49,962 nt of DNA from an uncultured beta proteobacterium (GTDB taxonomy: Bacteria > Pseudomonadota > Gammaproteobacteria > Burkholderiales > Burkholderiaceae_C): positions 1-49,962 of the forward strand of contig CAIQOO010000019.1 of assembly GCA_903873485.1 (NCBI GenBank). The letters are read 5' to 3'. How positions within the stretch are numbered: position 1 is the stretch's first letter; each line of letters begins with the position of its first letter. The position numbers were made by a program, and so were the translations under genes. Shown here piece by piece: positions 19,459 through 27,147 of this stretch. The notes below the pieces were generated by a model. It saw only the letters and a list, made by a program, of their open reading frames with translations. It was not told the origin of the DNA and did not search any database.

Positions 19459-19710
19459 TTAGCCACCGGTGACCGGTGGAAAAAAGGCCACCTCGGCGCC
19501 GTCAGTCAGTGCCGCCGTTTCATCGGCCATGACCAGGTTGAGCGCGATGCGCACCACCTTGCCGCGTGCCAGGCTGTCGGCGTAGGCACCGCCCTGCCCG
19601 ATTAACTCATCACGCAGCGCCGCCAGGCTGCTGGCCTGGGTGTCGCGCAGTTCGCTGGCGTAGCCGATGGCTTCCCGAATGCCGGCAAAGTATTTGACGG
19701 TGACTTTCAT
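19459..19710 (-). CDS. moaD: Molybdopterin synthase sulfur-carrier subunit MoaD
   Basis: An 83-residue ubiquitin-fold protein ending in VTGG; the terminal Gly is adenylated and thiocarboxylated to donate sulfur to MoaE-bound precursor. The start MKVTVKYFAGIREAIG and the FFPPVTGG end are family hallmarks. The ATG at 19710 overlaps the stop of moeA by four bases, and this start gives the normal length; an earlier in-frame start lies inside moeA. Confidence 0.96.
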   Translation of the reverse strand: MKVTVKYFAGIREAIGYASELRDTQASSLAALRDELIGQGGAYADSLARGKVVRIALNLVMADETAALTDGAEVAFFPPVTGG

Positions 19711-20975
19711 GCCAGCAACTCGGCAAATGGAATCCAACGCACCATGTCGCCCGGCTCGATGGTTTGTCCGGGCGGGTTATCGACCAGACCATCACCCCAC
19801 ACCGCCGAAGTCAGCACGCCTGCGCTTTGATTGGGAAACAAATCAAGCCCGCCCGCGAGGTTGCGCCGCACCCGCAAAAATTCACGGCGTCGATCAGCTC
19901 TGGCCCAGGTGAAATCGGCACGCGCAGCGATGGGTGCTGGCGCAATCTGGCGCGCGCCCTGCAGCTTGAGCAAAAACGGCCGCACCAGCAGCAAAAATGT
20001 CACAAAGCTTGACACCGGGTTGCCCGGCAGCCCGATAAAGTGCGCCCCGCTGCCGCCCGCTGCTGCCACACCGCGCCGCCCAACCCAGCCGTAGGCAAAC
20101 GGTTTGCCCGGCTTGATGGCAATTTGCCACAAGTCCAGGTGGCCCAGACTTTGCACGGCGGGCTTGATATGGTCTTCTTCGCCTACCGACACGCCACCGC
20201 TGGTCAGAATCAGGTCGTGCTCTGCCGCCGCGTCGCGTAAGGCGGCGATGGTGGCGGCGCGGTCATCCGGCACGATCCCTAAGTCCGTCACCCGGCAGCC
20301 CAGGCGGGCTAGCAAGGCTCTGAGGAAAAACCGGTTCGAGTTGTAAATCGCGCCGGGTGGCATCTGTTCGGGGGCCACGTCACCGGGCATCACCAGCTCG
20401 TCACCAGTCGAAAACAGGGCCACCTTGGGGTGTCGCGCCACCGCCAACTGGTGCCTGCCAATACTGGCCGCCAGCCCCAGCGCGGCGGGCGACAGGCGCT
20501 CGCCTTTTTGAAGCACAACAGCGCCCTGGGTGACATCTTCGCCGCACCGGCGAATCCACTGGCCGGGCCGCACCAGCGCGTTCACCCGCAGCAGGCCGTC
20601 GGCTTGCAGCGTGCAGTCTTCCTGCATCACCACCGCGTCGGCTCCCGGCGGAATCGGCGCACCGGTAAAGATGCGCGCCACCGACATGGCCGCCAGCGCA
20701 GTGCCGCTGCTGCCCGCCGCAATGCGTTGCGACACCGGCAAAGCCACAGCAGCGCCCGCCAGGTCGCCACAACGCACGGCATAGCCATCCATCGCGCTGT
20801 TGTCTTGCGGCGGCACTTGCAGGCCGGAGACGATGTCTTGTGCCAGCACCCGGCCATCAGCCGCAAAGGTGGCGACTTGCTCAAATCCGTCAAGCACCGT
20901 GGCAAAGCCGAGCAAGTTCGCCATCGCCTCATCAAGCGATACAAGCGGCTGCAAAACCCGTGCCGGGGTGCTCAT
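19707..20975 (-). CDS. moeA: Molybdopterin molybdenumtransferase MoeA
   Basis: A 422-residue enzyme that inserts molybdate into adenylated molybdopterin. Motifs: PPQDNSAMDGYAV near 54, ARIFTGAPIPPGADAVVMQE near 98, VALFSTGDELV near 182, SGGVSVGEEDH near 261, FGLPGNPVSSF-type (IGLPGNPVSSFVTF) near 319. Start at 20975 is preferred because AGGA precedes it; the in-frame start at 21017 has no ribosome site. It is coupled to moaD downstream by a four-base overlap, and thrC lies 66 bases upstream on the same strand. Confidence 0.95.
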   Translation of the reverse strand: MSTPARVLQPLVSLDEAMANLLGFATVLDGFEQVATFAADGRVLAQDIVSGLQVPPQDNSAMDGYAVRCGDLAGAAVALPVSQRIAAGSSGTALAAMSVARIFTGAPIPPGADAVVMQEDCTLQADGLLRVNALVRPGQWIRRCGEDVTQGAVVLQKGERLSPAALGLAASIGRHQLAVARHPKVALFSTGDELVMPGDVAPEQMPPGAIYNSNRFFLRALLARLGCRVTDLGIVPDDRAATIAALRDAAAEHDLILTSGGVSVGEEDHIKPAVQSLGHLDLWQIAIKPGKPFAYGWVGRRGVAAAGGSGAHFIGLPGNPVSSFVTFLLLVRPFLLKLQGARQIAPAPIAARADFTWARADRRREFLRVRRNLAGGLDLFPNQSAGVLTSAVWGDGLVDNPPGQTIEPGDMVRWIPFAELLA

Positions 20976-21041
20976 GTGTGGTCCTGCGGGTGGCAATGGC
21001 AGCAATGAAATCATCATTCAGTGGCGGATTGGATGCACATT

Positions 21042-22469
21042 TCATCGGCATTTTTCGGCAATATAGGCCTTGATGGCCTGCACATCGGCCGGCATGTTGA
21101 TGACCCGCCTGGGCCGGGATTCGATGCCGACAAACTTCAGCGGACGCTCCGGTTCGAGTCCGGTGGCTTCGACAATGGTTTCGGCAAACTTGATCGGCAA
21201 GGCGGTTTCGAGCACGATCATCGGCACACCGGCCTGCACCTGCTCAATCGCCACTTTCACGCCATCGGCGGTGTGGGTGTCAATCATCATGCCGTGGCGC
21301 AGCCAGGTGTCTTTGATGGTCGCCAGGCGGTCGGCATGGCTGCTCTTGCCGCTGTCAAAGCCATAGCGCAAGCGGATGTTATTGAAGGCCGGGTGCTGGC
21401 TCAGGTCAAAGCGGCCAGTGCGGGTCAGTGCATCCTCAAACAGGGCCTTGACGCGGGCACCATCGCGGCCCAGCAGGTCAAAGACAAAACGCTCAAAGTT
21501 CGATGCCTTGGAGATGTCCATTGACGGGCTGGAAGTCTCGTGGGTGTCAGCGCTGGCACGCACGCGATAGACGCCGGTTTTGAAAAACTCGTCAAGCACG
21601 TCGTTTTCGTTGGTCGCCACTACCAGCCTAGCAATTGGCAGACCCATCATGCGGGCAACGTGGCCGGCGCAGACATTGCCAAAATTGCCGCTGGGCACGG
21701 TGAAGCTGACTTTTTCAGCATTGGCTTCGGTCGCCTGAAAGTAGCCGGCAAAGTAATACACCACCTGCGCCAGCAAGCGCGCCCAGTTGATCGAGTTGAC
21801 CGTGCCAATTTTGTATTGACGCTTGAATTCGAGGTCGTTGCTGACCGCTTTCACCATGTCCTGGCAGTCGTCAAAGACGCCATCGACGGCGATATTGAAG
21901 ATGTTGTCATCCATCAGGCTGAACATCTGCGCCTGCTGGAACGGACTCATGCGCCCTTGCGGACTGGTCATGAAGACCCGCACGCCCTGTTTGCCACGCA
22001 TGGCGTATTCGGCTGCGCTGCCGGTGTCGCCGCTGGTGGCCCCCAGAATGTTGAGTTGCTCGCCACGCCGTGCCAGTTCGTACTCGAACAGGTTGCCGAG
22101 CAACTGCATCGCCATGTCCTTGAAGGCGAGGGTCGGGCCGTTGGACAGGGCTTCGAGCCAGATGCCGTTTTCAAGATGGCGCAGCGGCACGATCTCGCCA
22201 GTGCCAAACACTTCGGCGGTGTAGGTCTTGGCGCACAGCGCCCTCAGATCTGCCGCCGCAATATCGTCAATGAACAGCGACAGAATCTCGAAAGCCAGTT
22301 CGCCGTAGCCTAGCGTGTGATAAACCACGCGCCAGCGGCTCAGCGTCGCATCATCAACTTGGGGGTAAAACGCCGGCAGGTACAGGCCGCCATCGGGTGC
22401 TAGGCCTTCGAGCAGGATGTCGCAAAAATGTTTCGGGCTTTGGTCGCCACGGGTGGAAATGTAGTTCAT
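21042..22469 (-). CDS. thrC: Threonine synthase
   Basis: A 475-residue PLP enzyme that turns O-phosphohomoserine into threonine. Features of the long bacterial type: MNYISTRGDQSPKHFCDILL start, the PLP-lysine block LAFKDMAMQLLGNLFEYEL near 107, GATSGDTGSAAEYAM near 137 and VPSGNFGNVCAGHVARMMGL near 254. The ATG overlaps the stop of the PIN-domain toxin gene (ATGA), and no good ribosome site precedes it, so translation probably depends on the toxin frame. With hom upstream it forms the usual hom-thrC order, here interrupted by the toxin-antitoxin pair. Confidence 0.97.
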   Translation of the reverse strand: MNYISTRGDQSPKHFCDILLEGLAPDGGLYLPAFYPQVDDATLSRWRVVYHTLGYGELAFEILSLFIDDIAAADLRALCAKTYTAEVFGTGEIVPLRHLENGIWLEALSNGPTLAFKDMAMQLLGNLFEYELARRGEQLNILGATSGDTGSAAEYAMRGKQGVRVFMTSPQGRMSPFQQAQMFSLMDDNIFNIAVDGVFDDCQDMVKAVSNDLEFKRQYKIGTVNSINWARLLAQVVYYFAGYFQATEANAEKVSFTVPSGNFGNVCAGHVARMMGLPIARLVVATNENDVLDEFFKTGVYRVRASADTHETSSPSMDISKASNFERFVFDLLGRDGARVKALFEDALTRTGRFDLSQHPAFNNIRLRYGFDSGKSSHADRLATIKDTWLRHGMMIDTHTADGVKVAIEQVQAGVPMIVLETALPIKFAETIVEATGLEPERPLKFVGIESRPRRVINMPADVQAIKAYIAEKCR

Positions 22470-22867
22470 CTTGGGGATATTACGGGTACGTCTGGAAAGT
22501 AGCTGTGCATGCGCCGGGCATCGCGGGTCATCAGTTTATGCCCGTCAACCTGGGCGTGCGCGCCGATAAAAAAGTCGGGCAAGGTGGCTGACCGCGTGCC
22601 ACCGGCACGGCGGTAAATGCGGTGCGCCTCGCTGGCCTTGTAAGCCGCAGCGGCTGGAATGTGCAAAAAAACAATTCCGGTTGTTTTGAGAAAGGTGTTT
22701 TGCGCACCAAGGGAGTTAAAACTGCGCGCAATCTCGGCAAAAACAATCGCGTTGATGCCAACTTGGTCGCTTTGAATGGCCAGATAGAGCTGTTTTGCAC
22801 TCCATTCAAACCATTCGGGGCTGCGCTCAATCAGATCGATCAAGACACTGGAGTCCACCAGAATCAT
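22466..22867 (-). CDS. vapC: VapC-type PIN-domain toxin
   Basis: A 133-residue PIN-domain ribonuclease. Acidic positions fit the active site: Asp5 (ILVDSSVLIDLIE), Glu46 (IVFAEIARSF), Asp98 (TLPDFFIGAHA) and Asp116 (TRDARR). VapC toxins cleave RNA, often initiator tRNA, unless bound by the antitoxin. The start overlaps the antitoxin stop by four bases and the stop overlaps thrC's start. All key residues are present, so it should be active. The RNA target is unknown. Confidence 0.92.
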   Translation of the reverse strand: MILVDSSVLIDLIERSPEWFEWSAKQLYLAIQSDQVGINAIVFAEIARSFNSLGAQNTFLKTTGIVFLHIPAAAAYKASEAHRIYRRAGGTRSATLPDFFIGAHAQVDGHKLMTRDARRMHSYFPDVPVISPR

Positions 22868-23109
22868 TGGTTCCAGCCCTCGCCCCGGGTTTCATTGAGG
22901 ATTTCTTCCGTGGTCATGCCCGAAACGCCAGTGCCGATCCACTGCAAAAAAGGATTCTCTTTGGACAGCGTCACCTTGGCCGGAAACATCAGCACCTGGC
23001 CGCCCGGCTGGGCGACAAATTCAATTTCCTGGCCCTGCGCCACGCCCATGTGCTCACGCATGGCTTTTGGAATAGTGACTTGGCCTTTGACCGTCAATGC
23101 ATGTCCCAT
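22864..23109 (-). CDS. vapB: AbrB/MazE-fold antitoxin of the VapBC pair
   Basis: An 81-residue antitoxin. The N-terminal swapped-hairpin DNA-binding domain reads ALTVKGQVTIPKAMREHMGV (residues 4-23), and the C-terminal ~35 residues (FLQWIGTGVSGMTTEEILNE) should wrap the toxin. GGAG stands well placed before the ATG. A perfect 9-3-9 inverted repeat 20-40 bases upstream is the likely autoregulatory operator. Overlap with the toxin start couples the two. Confidence 0.92.
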   Translation of the reverse strand: MGHALTVKGQVTIPKAMREHMGVAQGQEIEFVAQPGGQVLMFPAKVTLSKENPFLQWIGTGVSGMTTEEILNETRGEGWNQ

Positions 23110-23128
23110 AAAGTCGCTCCGTTCAAAA

Positions 23129-23149
23129 GTAATACAAAAATTGTATTAC
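23129..23149. promoter_or_regulatory. Perfect inverted repeat, likely VapB operator
   Basis: GTAATACAA-AAA-TTGTATTAC is a perfect 9-3-9 dyad 20 bases upstream of the vapB ATG. AbrB/MazE-fold antitoxins bind such sites with their toxin to repress the operon. Confidence 0.8.
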
Positions 23150-23220
23150 ACAGACCATCCAGTCCTGTGACTCTTGCCGGCAAAGCGCCGCCACCCTGAT
23201 CACGATACCGCAATCAACGC

Positions 23221-24588
23221 TCAGGCGAGTTCTTCCTTGCGAATCCGGGTGATCGGTTCCAACACCGTCGGCAGCGCCTGCATCAAAGCAATGGCGGCGT
23301 TCATGCTGGCTTCGACGCAGTCGTGCGTCAGGATGATCACATCGGTCTGCGGCACCTGCGCCCGGCCAGCCAGCGCGGCCTGGCCACTGATTTCATCAGC
23401 CTCGCGCTGCAGCACCGCATCAATGCTGATGCCCGCCGTTGCCAGAATGCCGGTGACCTTGGCCAGCACACCGGCCTCGTCGGCCACCCGCAGGCGCAGG
23501 TAGTAGCTGGTGACCACTTCGCCCATTGGCAGCACCGCCAAATCGCTCATGGCGTTGGGCTGGAACGCCAGGTGCGGCACCTGGTGCGCCGCATCGGCCG
23601 TGTGCAGGCGGGTGATGTCCACCAAGTCGGCAATCACCGCGCTGGCGGTCGGCTCAGAGCCTGCCCCCTTGCCGTAATAGAGCGTGGTGCCAATGGCATC
23701 GCCCTGCACCACCACTGCATTCATGGCCCCTTCGACATTGGCAATCAGCCGCCGGGCCGGGATCAGGCACGGATGTACCCGCAGTTCGATGCCGTCTGCC
23801 AGGCCTTTGGCGGCGTTGCCAAAGCGGCGCTTGGTGATGCCCAGCAGCTTGATGCGGTAGCCCAGTTGCTCGGCATACTTGATGTCGGCAGCACCGAGTT
23901 TGGTAATGCCTTCAATGTAGGCCTTGTCAAACTGCACCGGAATGCCAAAGGCAATCGCGCTCATGATGGTGGCCTTGTGCGCGGCATCGATGCCTTCGAT
24001 GTCAAAGGTCGGGTCGGCCTCGGCGTAACCCAGGGCCTGGGCCTGTTTCAGAGCCACGGCAAAATCCAGCCCCTTGTCGCGCATTTCGGAGAGGATAAAG
24101 TTGGTGGTGCCGTTGATGATGCCGGCAATCCACTGGATGCGGTTGGCCGTCAGCCCCTCGCGCAGCGCCTTGATGATCGGGATGCCGCCGGCCACCGCCG
24201 CCTCAAACGCCACCATCACGCCCTTGGCGGATGCCGCCGCAAAAATCTCGGTGCCATGCACCGCCAGCAAAGCCTTGTTGGCGGTGACCACATGCTTGCC
24301 GGCTGCAATGGCTTCAAGCACCAGGGTTTTGGCAATGCCACAGCCGCCAATCAGTTCGATGACGATGTCGATGTCAGGGTTGGCAATCACCAGGCGCGCA
24401 TCGCTGACCACTTTCACCTCTGGCCCGACCAGGCTTTGTGCCCGTGCCACGTCCAGATCAGCCACCATGCTGATGTGAATGCCGCGACCAGCGCGACGCT
24501 TGATTTCTTCCTGGTTACGCACCAGCACATTGAAGGTGCCCGAGCCAACGACACCGATGCCCAGCAGGCCGACTTGAATTGGTTTCAT
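23221..24588 (-). CDS. hom: Homoserine dehydrogenase
   Basis: A 455-residue NAD(P)-dependent enzyme that reduces aspartate semialdehyde to homoserine. Rossmann motif GLLGIGVVGSG near 8, VVTANKALLAVHG near 97, the catalytic and substrate region GIINGTTNFILSEM near 157 and QALGYAEADPTFDIEG near 183, and a C-terminal ACT domain (YYLRLRVADEAGVLAKVTGI near 355) that normally gives feedback control by threonine. It is followed by vapBC and then thrC on the same strand. Repeat copy C separates it from the aminotransferase gene upstream. Confidence 0.97.
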   Translation of the reverse strand: MKPIQVGLLGIGVVGSGTFNVLVRNQEEIKRRAGRGIHISMVADLDVARAQSLVGPEVKVVSDARLVIANPDIDIVIELIGGCGIAKTLVLEAIAAGKHVVTANKALLAVHGTEIFAAASAKGVMVAFEAAVAGGIPIIKALREGLTANRIQWIAGIINGTTNFILSEMRDKGLDFAVALKQAQALGYAEADPTFDIEGIDAAHKATIMSAIAFGIPVQFDKAYIEGITKLGAADIKYAEQLGYRIKLLGITKRRFGNAAKGLADGIELRVHPCLIPARRLIANVEGAMNAVVVQGDAIGTTLYYGKGAGSEPTASAVIADLVDITRLHTADAAHQVPHLAFQPNAMSDLAVLPMGEVVTSYYLRLRVADEAGVLAKVTGILATAGISIDAVLQREADEISGQAALAGRAQVPQTDVIILTHDCVEASMNAAIALMQALPTVLEPITRIRKEELA

Positions 24589-24610
24589 ACGGATTTTGAT
24601 TATGGGTTAA

Positions 24611-24655
24611 ATAGGCCTCTAGCCCTTATGCAGTAAGCGCGAGCAGCTATGAATA
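24611..24655 (+). repeat. Interspersed repeat, copy C
   Basis: AGGCCTCTAGCCCTTATGCA then GTAAGCGCGAGCAGCTAT, between hom and the aminotransferase gene. Confidence 0.85.
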
Positions 24656-24665
24656 ACAGAGTGAT

Positions 24666-25892
24666 TCAGTTGCTGTGGCGCTTGCGGTAGCTTGCCAGAA
24701 ACTTAGCAACCCGGCCAATCGCTTCGCGCAGGTCATCTTCATGCGGCAAAAACACAATGCGGAAATGGTCCGGCACGGGCCAGTTAAAGCCGCTGCCCTG
24801 CACCAGCATGACCTTGGTTTCCTGCAACAGCTCCAGAAAGAACTGCTGGTCGTCGGTGATCGGGTAGATCAGCGGATCGAGCTTGGGGAACATGTACAAG
24901 GCGGCCACCGGCTTGACACAGGAGACACCGGGAATGGCGGTGATCAGCTCGTAAGCCAGGTCACGCTGGCGGCGCAGGCGGCCGCCCTCGCAGACCAGGT
25001 CGTTGATGCTCTGGTAGCCGCCCAGCGCGGTCTGAATCGCCCACTGGCCCGGCACGTTGGAGCACAGCCGCATATTGGAGAGCATGTTGAGCCCCTCGAT
25101 GTAGTCACGGGCCGATTTTTTGTCGCCCGACACCACCATCCAGCCGGCCCGGTAACCGCAGCAGCGGTAACTTTTGGACAGCGAGTTGAAGCTCAGCGTC
25201 AGCACATCGTCGCTGAGCGAGCCAATCGCCGTATGCTTGGCGCCGCCATACAGCACCTTGTCATAAACCTCGTCGGCAAAGATCACCAGATTGTTTTCGC
25301 GGGCGATTTGCACCAGTGCCCGGAGCAACTCGTCGGAATACAGCGCACCGGTCGGGTTGTTCGGGTTGATCACCACCAGACCCTTGGTGCGTGGCGTGAT
25401 CTTGGCGCGAATGTCCGCCAGATCGGGCATCCAGCCGTTGGCCTCGTCGCACAGGTAATGCACCGGCACGCCGCCCGACAGGCTGGCCGCCGCAGTCCAC
25501 AAGGGGTAATCGGGCGAGGGCAGCAAAATCTCGTCGCCATCGTCAAGCAGCGCGTTGGTCGCCATCACGATCAGCTCGCTGGCACCGTTGCCCAGGTAAA
25601 TGTCGTCGAGCGTGACGCCCTTGATGCGCTGCAACTGGGTTTCGTGCATGACGGCCTTGCGCGCGGCAAAAATGCCCTTGCTGTCGGAGTAGGCGGCCGA
25701 GTTGGGCAGGTTGCGGATCATGTCCTGCTGGATTTCTTCCGGCGAATCAAAGCCAAACACCGCCAGGTTGCCGATGTTGAGCTTGATGATCTTGTGACCC
25801 TCTTCTTCCATCTGGCGCGCCGCGTCCATGATCGGGCCACGAATGTCATAGCAGACGTTGGACAGTTTGGCTGATTTGCGTATGGTCTTCAA
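24666..25892 (-). CDS. alaA: Pyridoxal-phosphate aminotransferase, AlaA-like
   Basis: A 408-residue class I/II aminotransferase closely patterned on AlaA, which makes alanine from pyruvate with glutamate. Blocks: AKLSNVCYDIRGPIMDAARQ at 8, KLNIGNLAVFGFD near 37, DIYLGNGASELI, NPNNPTGALYS near 175, and the PLP-lysine motif SLSKSYRCCGYRAGW near 237. Translation begins at a TTG preceded by GGAGGG at short spacing; there is no nearer ATG that keeps the conserved N-terminus. It leads the hom-vapBC-thrC gene line, where alanine and threonine synthesis genes commonly adjoin in this group. Confidence 0.93.
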   Translation of the reverse strand: MKTIRKSAKLSNVCYDIRGPIMDAARQMEEEGHKIIKLNIGNLAVFGFDSPEEIQQDMIRNLPNSAAYSDSKGIFAARKAVMHETQLQRIKGVTLDDIYLGNGASELIVMATNALLDDGDEILLPSPDYPLWTAAASLSGGVPVHYLCDEANGWMPDLADIRAKITPRTKGLVVINPNNPTGALYSDELLRALVQIARENNLVIFADEVYDKVLYGGAKHTAIGSLSDDVLTLSFNSLSKSYRCCGYRAGWMVVSGDKKSARDYIEGLNMLSNMRLCSNVPGQWAIQTALGGYQSINDLVCEGGRLRRQRDLAYELITAIPGVSCVKPVAALYMFPKLDPLIYPITDDQQFFLELLQETKVMLVQGSGFNWPVPDHFRIVFLPHEDDLREAIGRVAKFLASYRKRHSN

Positions 25893-26018
25893 AATCCCTC
25901 CGAGAGTGGCAGCAAAGTCGCTAAATCTATAATTTGACCACAGTTTTTTGGCCCGACCTGTTCAACACCGCCCGTCCCCCTGCCCTTTCCGATCACCGTC
26001 CAAGCCTGCCTGCCCACC

Positions 26019-26387
26019 ATGAAATACCATCCCGACATCATCAGCGTGCAATCAATCTGGGGCTATGGGCCGGGCTGGATACAGGTCGGAGCAGAAAAAC
26101 TGACCCACAGCGTGATCCTAGGGTCACGCGGCGAACGACTGGACTGGCATTGCGAACGGTTTGAAGACCTGACACCCGGCCACTTTGAACAACTGGCCCA
26201 ATTGCAGACCGAACTGGTGATTTTTGGCAGCGGAACCCGGCTGCGCTTTGCCGCGCCCAACTTGTCACGTTCGCTGATCGAACGCCAGATTGGCATGGAA
26301 ACCATGGACACGCAGGCGGCTTGCCGGACTTACAACATTTTGGCGGGGGAAGGCCGCTGCGTGGCCGTGGCCTTGTTGATGCAGTAA
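26019..26387 (+). CDS. Mth938/Xcc1710-like domain protein
   Basis: A 122-residue small cytoplasmic protein of the Mth938-like family (DUF498). Characteristic stretches: ISVQSIWGYGPGWIQVG near 8, FEDLTPGHFEQLAQLQTELV near 47, IFGSGTRLRFAAPNL near 68, MDTQAACRTYNILAGEGRCV near 97. The human relative NDUFAF3 helps complex I assembly; the bacterial role is not established. The ATG at 26019 matches the family start. bcp follows 101 bases downstream on the same strand. Confidence 0.9.
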   Translation: MKYHPDIISVQSIWGYGPGWIQVGAEKLTHSVILGSRGERLDWHCERFEDLTPGHFEQLAQLQTELVIFGSGTRLRFAAPNLSRSLIERQIGMETMDTQAACRTYNILAGEGRCVAVALLMQ

Positions 26388-26488
26388 AATCCAAGGCTTG
26401 CAGTCGAGGGTGCAGCAGCGCTTGTAAAAAGGATTGGTGTCCACGACTTGAGCGATCGACGCATCCTGTCACACGAGATTGAAGAAAC

Positions 26489-26974
26489 ATGGCGATTGTT
26501 GTCAATAAACCCATCCCTGAATTTGAGTCCAATGCCACAGGAGGCATTCGGGTCACCAACACCTCTCACTTGGGCCACATTGTCGTTTTGTATTTTTACC
26601 CCAAAGACAACACGCCGGGCTGCACCACCGAAGCCATGGAGTTTCGAGACAAATACAAAGAATTTGTCAAAGCGGGGGCTACCGTGTTTGGCGTTTCGCG
26701 CGACAACATGCGCTCGCACGATGAGTTCAAGCAAAAGCTGGAACTGCCGTTTGAGCTGATCGCCGACACCGAAGAAAAAATGTGCCACATGTTCGGCGTG
26801 GTCAAAAACAAGATCATGTACGGCAAAAAAGTCAAGGGCATCGAGCGCAGCACTTTCCTGATCGGTTCGGACGGTTGCCTCAAGGATGAATGGCGCGGGC
26901 TAAAGGTTCCGGGCCACGTCGATGAGGTGCTTGAAGCCGTGAAGAATCTGAAAAAAGCGGTGGTGCTGGCTTAG
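26489..26974 (+). CDS. bcp: Thioredoxin-dependent peroxiredoxin, BCP/PrxQ type
   Basis: A 161-residue cytoplasmic peroxidase that reduces hydrogen and organic peroxides. The catalytic block is YFYPKDNTPGCTTEAMEFRD with peroxidatic Cys near residue 45. The PrxQ partner Cys five positions later is replaced by Ala/Met (CTTEAM), so it is a one-Cys or alternative-Cys type; another Cys lies at EEKMCHMFG near 93. A stem-loop with a T run follows the stop by about 100 bases. PhoH begins just after that terminator. Confidence 0.95.
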   Translation: MAIVVNKPIPEFESNATGGIRVTNTSHLGHIVVLYFYPKDNTPGCTTEAMEFRDKYKEFVKAGATVFGVSRDNMRSHDEFKQKLELPFELIADTEEKMCHMFGVVKNKIMYGKKVKGIERSTFLIGSDGCLKDEWRGLKVPGHVDEVLEAVKNLKKAVVLA

Positions 26975-27075
26975 CCCTGTTCTTGGCAGCGCCCGGTACC
27001 AGAGGTCGGGCCGTCTTCGGGGCTGGGCATAATCTTTGCATGTTGTTGACAACGCAAGCTTTGGATACTTTGTTG

Positions 27076-27111
27076 CAGCCGCCTTGGCAACTTGGCGGCT
27101 GTTTTGTTTTT
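27076..27111 (+). terminator. Rho-independent terminator after bcp
   Basis: CAGCCGCC-(10)-GGCGGCTG forms an 8-bp GC-rich stem followed by TTTTGTTTTT, 36 bases before the phoH start. Confidence 0.8.
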
Positions 27112-27147
27112 GAATGACGATTTATTACCCCACTTTCGAGAGTTTTC

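Noticed and set aside
21145..21170. GGTTCGAGTCC resembling a tRNA T-loop
   Set aside because: It is inside thrC and no cloverleaf can be formed around it. No tRNA was found in the window.
27046..27069. Promoter for phoH at TTGACA
   Set aside because: The nearest -10-like GATACT is only 12 bases away, too short for a sigma-70 promoter.
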